A stretch of DNA of 64,000 bases, taken from positions 62,001 to 126,000 of the forward strand of contig JAEWQP010000022.1 of assembly GCA_023399155.1 (NCBI GenBank). Direction: 5' to 3'. This document shows, one piece after another, positions 61,953 to 64,000 of the stretch. The stretch is from Verrucomicrobiota bacterium. GTDB lineage: Bacteria; Verrucomicrobiota; Verrucomicrobiia; Opitutales; Opitutaceae. Made by a program: the position numbers and the translations under genes. The notes beneath the pieces are model-generated. The model did not search any database and was not told the DNA's origin. It saw only the letters and a program-made list of their open reading frames with translations. The first letter of the stretch is position 1. Every line of letters begins with the position of its first letter.

Positions 61953-62999
61953 TCAGACGCGCTGCTGGCGCGAGGTGTAGAGGGCGACCAGCGCGGCGCC
62001 GATCGCCTGTGAAAGCTCGCCGAGTGTCGCGGGCACGACCTTGAGCTTGCGCCGCTGCGCGGGCCACAGGTAGGGCATCGCGGCCTCGTGGATCCCGTTG
62101 AGGTAACGCTGGCGAAACTCGGGCGTCGTCGATTCGGGATCGATCAGCCCGCCGCCGATCACCACGTATTCAGGATCCAATGCCATCGCGAGGGAGGCCA
62201 CGTGCAGCCCGAGGGCCCTGGCCTGGAAGTCGAAGATGTCCAGCGCGAGGGCATCGCCCTTCTGGGCGCGACCGCGCAACGAAAGGACCTTCTCCTTCAC
62301 CGGCGCGGTCGAGGTGGCGAGTTCGTGGCCGGGATGCTTCCTGAGCATGTCCTCCAGCAGCTGGGGAAGCCCGGAGATCGTCGTGTAAGCTTCAATACAA
62401 CCCCAGTCCTTGCCGCAGCCGCAGCGGTAGGGCCGCACGCCGAGCAGGTGGAGTGCCGCGGGCATGTGGCCGCCCTCCATGCCCGCGAGGGTGTCCCCGT
62501 CGAGCGGGAGACCGTTGGCGTCGATGTAGGCGGCGCCCAGACCCGACCCCGGCGCGAGCATCAGCACCGCGGCCTTGCGATCGCCGCGCACGCGCTGGGC
62601 CTCGGCCACCCCGCCGTAGTTGCCGTCGTTGCCGACGACGAGCGGGATGGGCCGGCCCGCCCGGACGGCGAGCGCCTGGGCATAGTCGGCGTGGAAGTTC
62701 CAGCCCTCGAACGAGGGCGGCAGGTTGGCCGAGCGGTCAAGCACACCGTAGCTTTGGTACGGCCCGGGAATCGCGAGCCCGACGCCGCGCACGTGGTCCC
62801 AGGAAAGCTGGTTGTCGGCGAGAAACCCGTCGACGCCCTCGACCCACCCCTGGATCACGGCGGCCGTGCCCGCCTGCGAGTTGGTGGAACTCTGGCGAAG
62901 CTTGGTGGAAATCGTCGAGCCGTCCGCCCGGATGCCGCCGGTCTTGGAGGTCGTGGCGCCGCTGTCGGTACCGATGAAAATGTCTTGGGAGCTGCTCAT
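61953..62999 (-). CDS. ROK family sugar kinase
   Basis: This 348-residue ROK protein carries the ATP phosphate loop (IFIGTDSGATTSKTG), the VGLAIPGPYQ segment and VVGNDGNYGG (catalytic aspartate). The zinc motif reads YRCGCGKDWGCIEAY and the C-terminal VVIGGGLIDPE is present. ROK proteins are sugar kinases or sugar-responsive repressors; there is no N-terminal helix-turn-helix, so a kinase such as glucokinase or N-acetylglucosamine kinase is likelier. The substrate cannot be fixed. The start at 62999 is chosen over an ATG 33 bases upstream because the family start is near the phosphate loop. Confidence 0.87.
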   Translation of the reverse strand: MSSSQDIFIGTDSGATTSKTGGIRADGSTISTKLRQSSTNSQAGTAAVIQGWVEGVDGFLADNQLSWDHVRGVGLAIPGPYQSYGVLDRSANLPPSFEGWNFHADYAQALAVRAGRPIPLVVGNDGNYGGVAEAQRVRGDRKAAVLMLAPGSGLGAAYIDANGLPLDGDTLAGMEGGHMPAALHLLGVRPYRCGCGKDWGCIEAYTTISGLPQLLEDMLRKHPGHELATSTAPVKEKVLSLRGRAQKGDALALDIFDFQARALGLHVASLAMALDPEYVVIGGGLIDPESTTPEFRQRYLNGIHEAAMPYLWPAQRRKLKVVPATLGELSQAIGAALVALYTSRQQRV

Positions 63000-63141
63000 G
63001 AAGTGGTGGGCGAAAGGGCGCCTTTCAGCCACGCCGGTCCGGCGAGGTCAATGCCGGTGCGACGCGTCTCGGTTGAGCACCGGTTTTTGCGGTTTTATCC
63101 GAGCCGGAGGCGCCGCCGCAAAAGCACTGTTGTACGGGTAC

Positions 63142-63169
63142 AAAAAAAGAGGCGCCCGAAGGCGCCTCG
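63142..63169 (-). terminator. Rho-independent terminator of the RRM protein gene
   Basis: On the minus strand an 8-bp stem (GAGGCGCC with GGCGCCTC) with a CGAA loop is followed by seven T residues, a classic terminator 33 bases past the stop codon. Confidence 0.88.
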
Positions 63170-63202
63170 CGAAAGCGGATCGTGTGGATTCGCGCGTGGG
63201 GA

Positions 63203-63577
63203 TTAGTAACGGCCGCGGCCGCCACCAAAGCCACCGCGGTCGCCGCCACGGCGATCGCCACCGAAGCCACCGCGACGCTCGCCGCCGCCGCCGCCGCCAC
63301 CACCGAAGGTACGGCCGGCGCCTTCTTCCTTCGGACGGGCTTCATTGACCGTGAGGGCGCGGCCACCGAGGTCGGTGCCGTTCATCTTCTCGATCGCGAC
63401 GCGGGCTTCCTCGGCGGTGCCCATGGTGACAAAGGCGAAACCACGCGGGCGGCCCGTCATCTTGTCCATGGCGACGTAGACGTCGGTCACGGCGCCGAAC
63501 TGCTCGAAGGCAGCGCGGATGTCGTCTTCGTTGCTCTTGAAGGAAAGGTTTCCGACGTAGAGTTTGGAGTTGCTCAT
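63203..63577 (-). CDS. RNA-binding protein with RRM domain and glycine-rich tail
   Basis: This 124-residue protein has one RNA recognition motif: RNP2 is LYVGNL at residues 6-11 and RNP1 is RGFAFVTM near residue 45. A glycine/arginine-rich tail follows (FGGGGGGGGERRGGFGG). Such proteins in bacteria resemble cold-inducible RNA chaperones and cyanobacterial Rbp proteins. The tail probably adds nonspecific RNA binding. A strong terminator follows, so the gene is monocistronic. The start (MSNSKLYVGNLS) is typical of the family. Confidence 0.93.
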   Translation of the reverse strand: MSNSKLYVGNLSFKSNEDDIRAAFEQFGAVTDVYVAMDKMTGRPRGFAFVTMGTAEEARVAIEKMNGTDLGGRALTVNEARPKEEGAGRTFGGGGGGGGERRGGFGGDRRGGDRGGFGGGRGRY

Positions 63578-63815
63578 GATGTGATGTGTTCGGCGATACG
63601 CTGACCTGCAGTCTGTTCCCGACCTTCGGGTTTCAAATCATCACTGAAGCAAACACTCCAACTGACAATTCACCATAACCTCGGCTCTCACGATACTCGA
63701 ACGCGGGGTGGAATGGAGGGATTTTGTCCGAATTGCCACAGAAATCGCAGATTTTGCGACGGGCATTCCGCACGGGGCGGTCGGGAGGTGCGGCTCCTGC
63801 GGGACCGGCACGACG

Positions 63816-63846
63816 AAAAAGCCCGCCTCCTGGATAGGAGGCGGGC
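63816..63846 (-). terminator. Rho-independent terminator of the VPDGG-CTERM gene
   Basis: On the minus strand an 11-bp stem (GCCCGCCTCCT with AGGAGGCGGGC) with a GGAT-type loop is followed by five T residues, 31 bases after the stop codon of the partial gene at the right edge. Confidence 0.85.
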
Positions 63847-63876
63847 GGAGGGGGGAAACCGTGCGTCTTGGGAGAC

Positions 63877-64000
63877 TCAGGCGACCATGCGGCGGCGAAC
63901 CGCGGCCAGGCCGAGCATGCCGACGCCGAGCAGGACGACCGTCGCACCGCCGTCCGGGACGGAACAAGTCGTGGCGGTCAGGCCGGCCTCCTTCAGGTAG
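63877..64000 (-). CDS. C-terminus of a VPDGG-CTERM (PEP-CTERM-type) exported protein, truncated by window edge
   Basis: Only the last 41 residues lie in the window. They show the tripartite sorting signal: VPDGG, a hydrophobic helix (ATVVLLGVGMLGLAAV) and a basic end (RRRM). This is the VPDxG variant of the PEP-CTERM signal known from Verrucomicrobia, which is recognised by exosortase and leads to envelope or exopolysaccharide attachment. The start and the bulk of the protein lie past 64000. A strong terminator follows. Confidence 0.82.
   Translation of the reverse strand, partial: YLKEAGLTATTCSVPDGGATVVLLGVGMLGLAAVRRRMVA

Overview
The window is G+C-rich, densely coded bacterial chromosome. 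The best guess for its source is the Opitutaceae, in the Verrucomicrobiota. The reasons are a VPDGG-type PEP-CTERM sorting tail at the right edge, the rpmH-rnpA-yidD-yidC-yebC gene set, a PPi-type phosphofructokinase, and hairpin and hexamer repeats scattered between genes. I see no phage, insertion sequence, CRISPR array, rRNA or convincing tRNA. Most genes look like ordinary core genome. The less ordinary part is a nitrite-respiration island at 40.1-47.7 kb.

Layout. 0-6.3 kb: a GH94 phosphorylase, 1.2 kb without genes but rich in repeats, a YchJ-like SEC-C protein and an M3 peptidase. 6.3-12.8 kb (minus strand): a TonB energy-transduction operon of the TtpC type, in the order DUF3450, long ExbB (TtpC-like), short ExbB, ExbD, TonB, TPR protein and a TonB-C-like protein, mostly with overlapping start and stop codons. 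12.9-19.1 kb: a CaCA antiporter, a phosphatase/DUF6941 pair, a DUF748 (AsmA-like) giant and a TraB/GumN protein. 19.4-25 kb: PPi-PFK, then rpmH-rnpA-yidD-yidC and yebC. 25-35 kb: DNA repair (an Fpg-like protein without zinc ligands), peptidases, TerC, PdxH and SixA.

33.7-36 kb: an old-yellow-enzyme/thioredoxin operon beside a TetR regulator. Both promoters carry the same 16-bp palindrome, which suggests a NemR-like electrophile-response circuit. 36-39.7 kb: one protein joining the LplT, PlsC and acyl-ACP-synthetase activities of lysophospholipid recycling.

40.1-47.7 kb: two plus-strand operons facing a Crp/Fnr regulator. The first is YwiC-like, cupin, two-domain DUF2249, a polytopic membrane protein and DUF59. 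The second is NirK (AniA-like copper nitrite reductase fused to cytochrome c), NirV-like, SCO1-like and DUF2249. Each operon has an FNR-type box, perfect before nirK and with one mismatch before ywiC, and a -10 hexamer at class II spacing. The regulator has the E-xx-SR recognition residues but lacks the FNR cysteine cluster, so a DNR/NnrR-like nitric-oxide sensor is a reasonable guess.

48-64 kb: a YXWGXW lipoprotein, thiC with a TPP riboswitch, an EF-hand membrane protein, a secreted rhodanese, a HEAAH metallopeptidase paired with an ATP-grasp ligase, DUF3016, a Dabb protein, an L,D-transpeptidase, unassigned proteins, a ROK kinase, an RRM protein and the tail of a VPDGG-CTERM surface protein.

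Starts were moved in from the longest reading frame wherever family length, signal peptides or overlap with the upstream stop codon argued for it. GTG starts are used in several places. All assignments come from reading motifs by eye; no database search was run.
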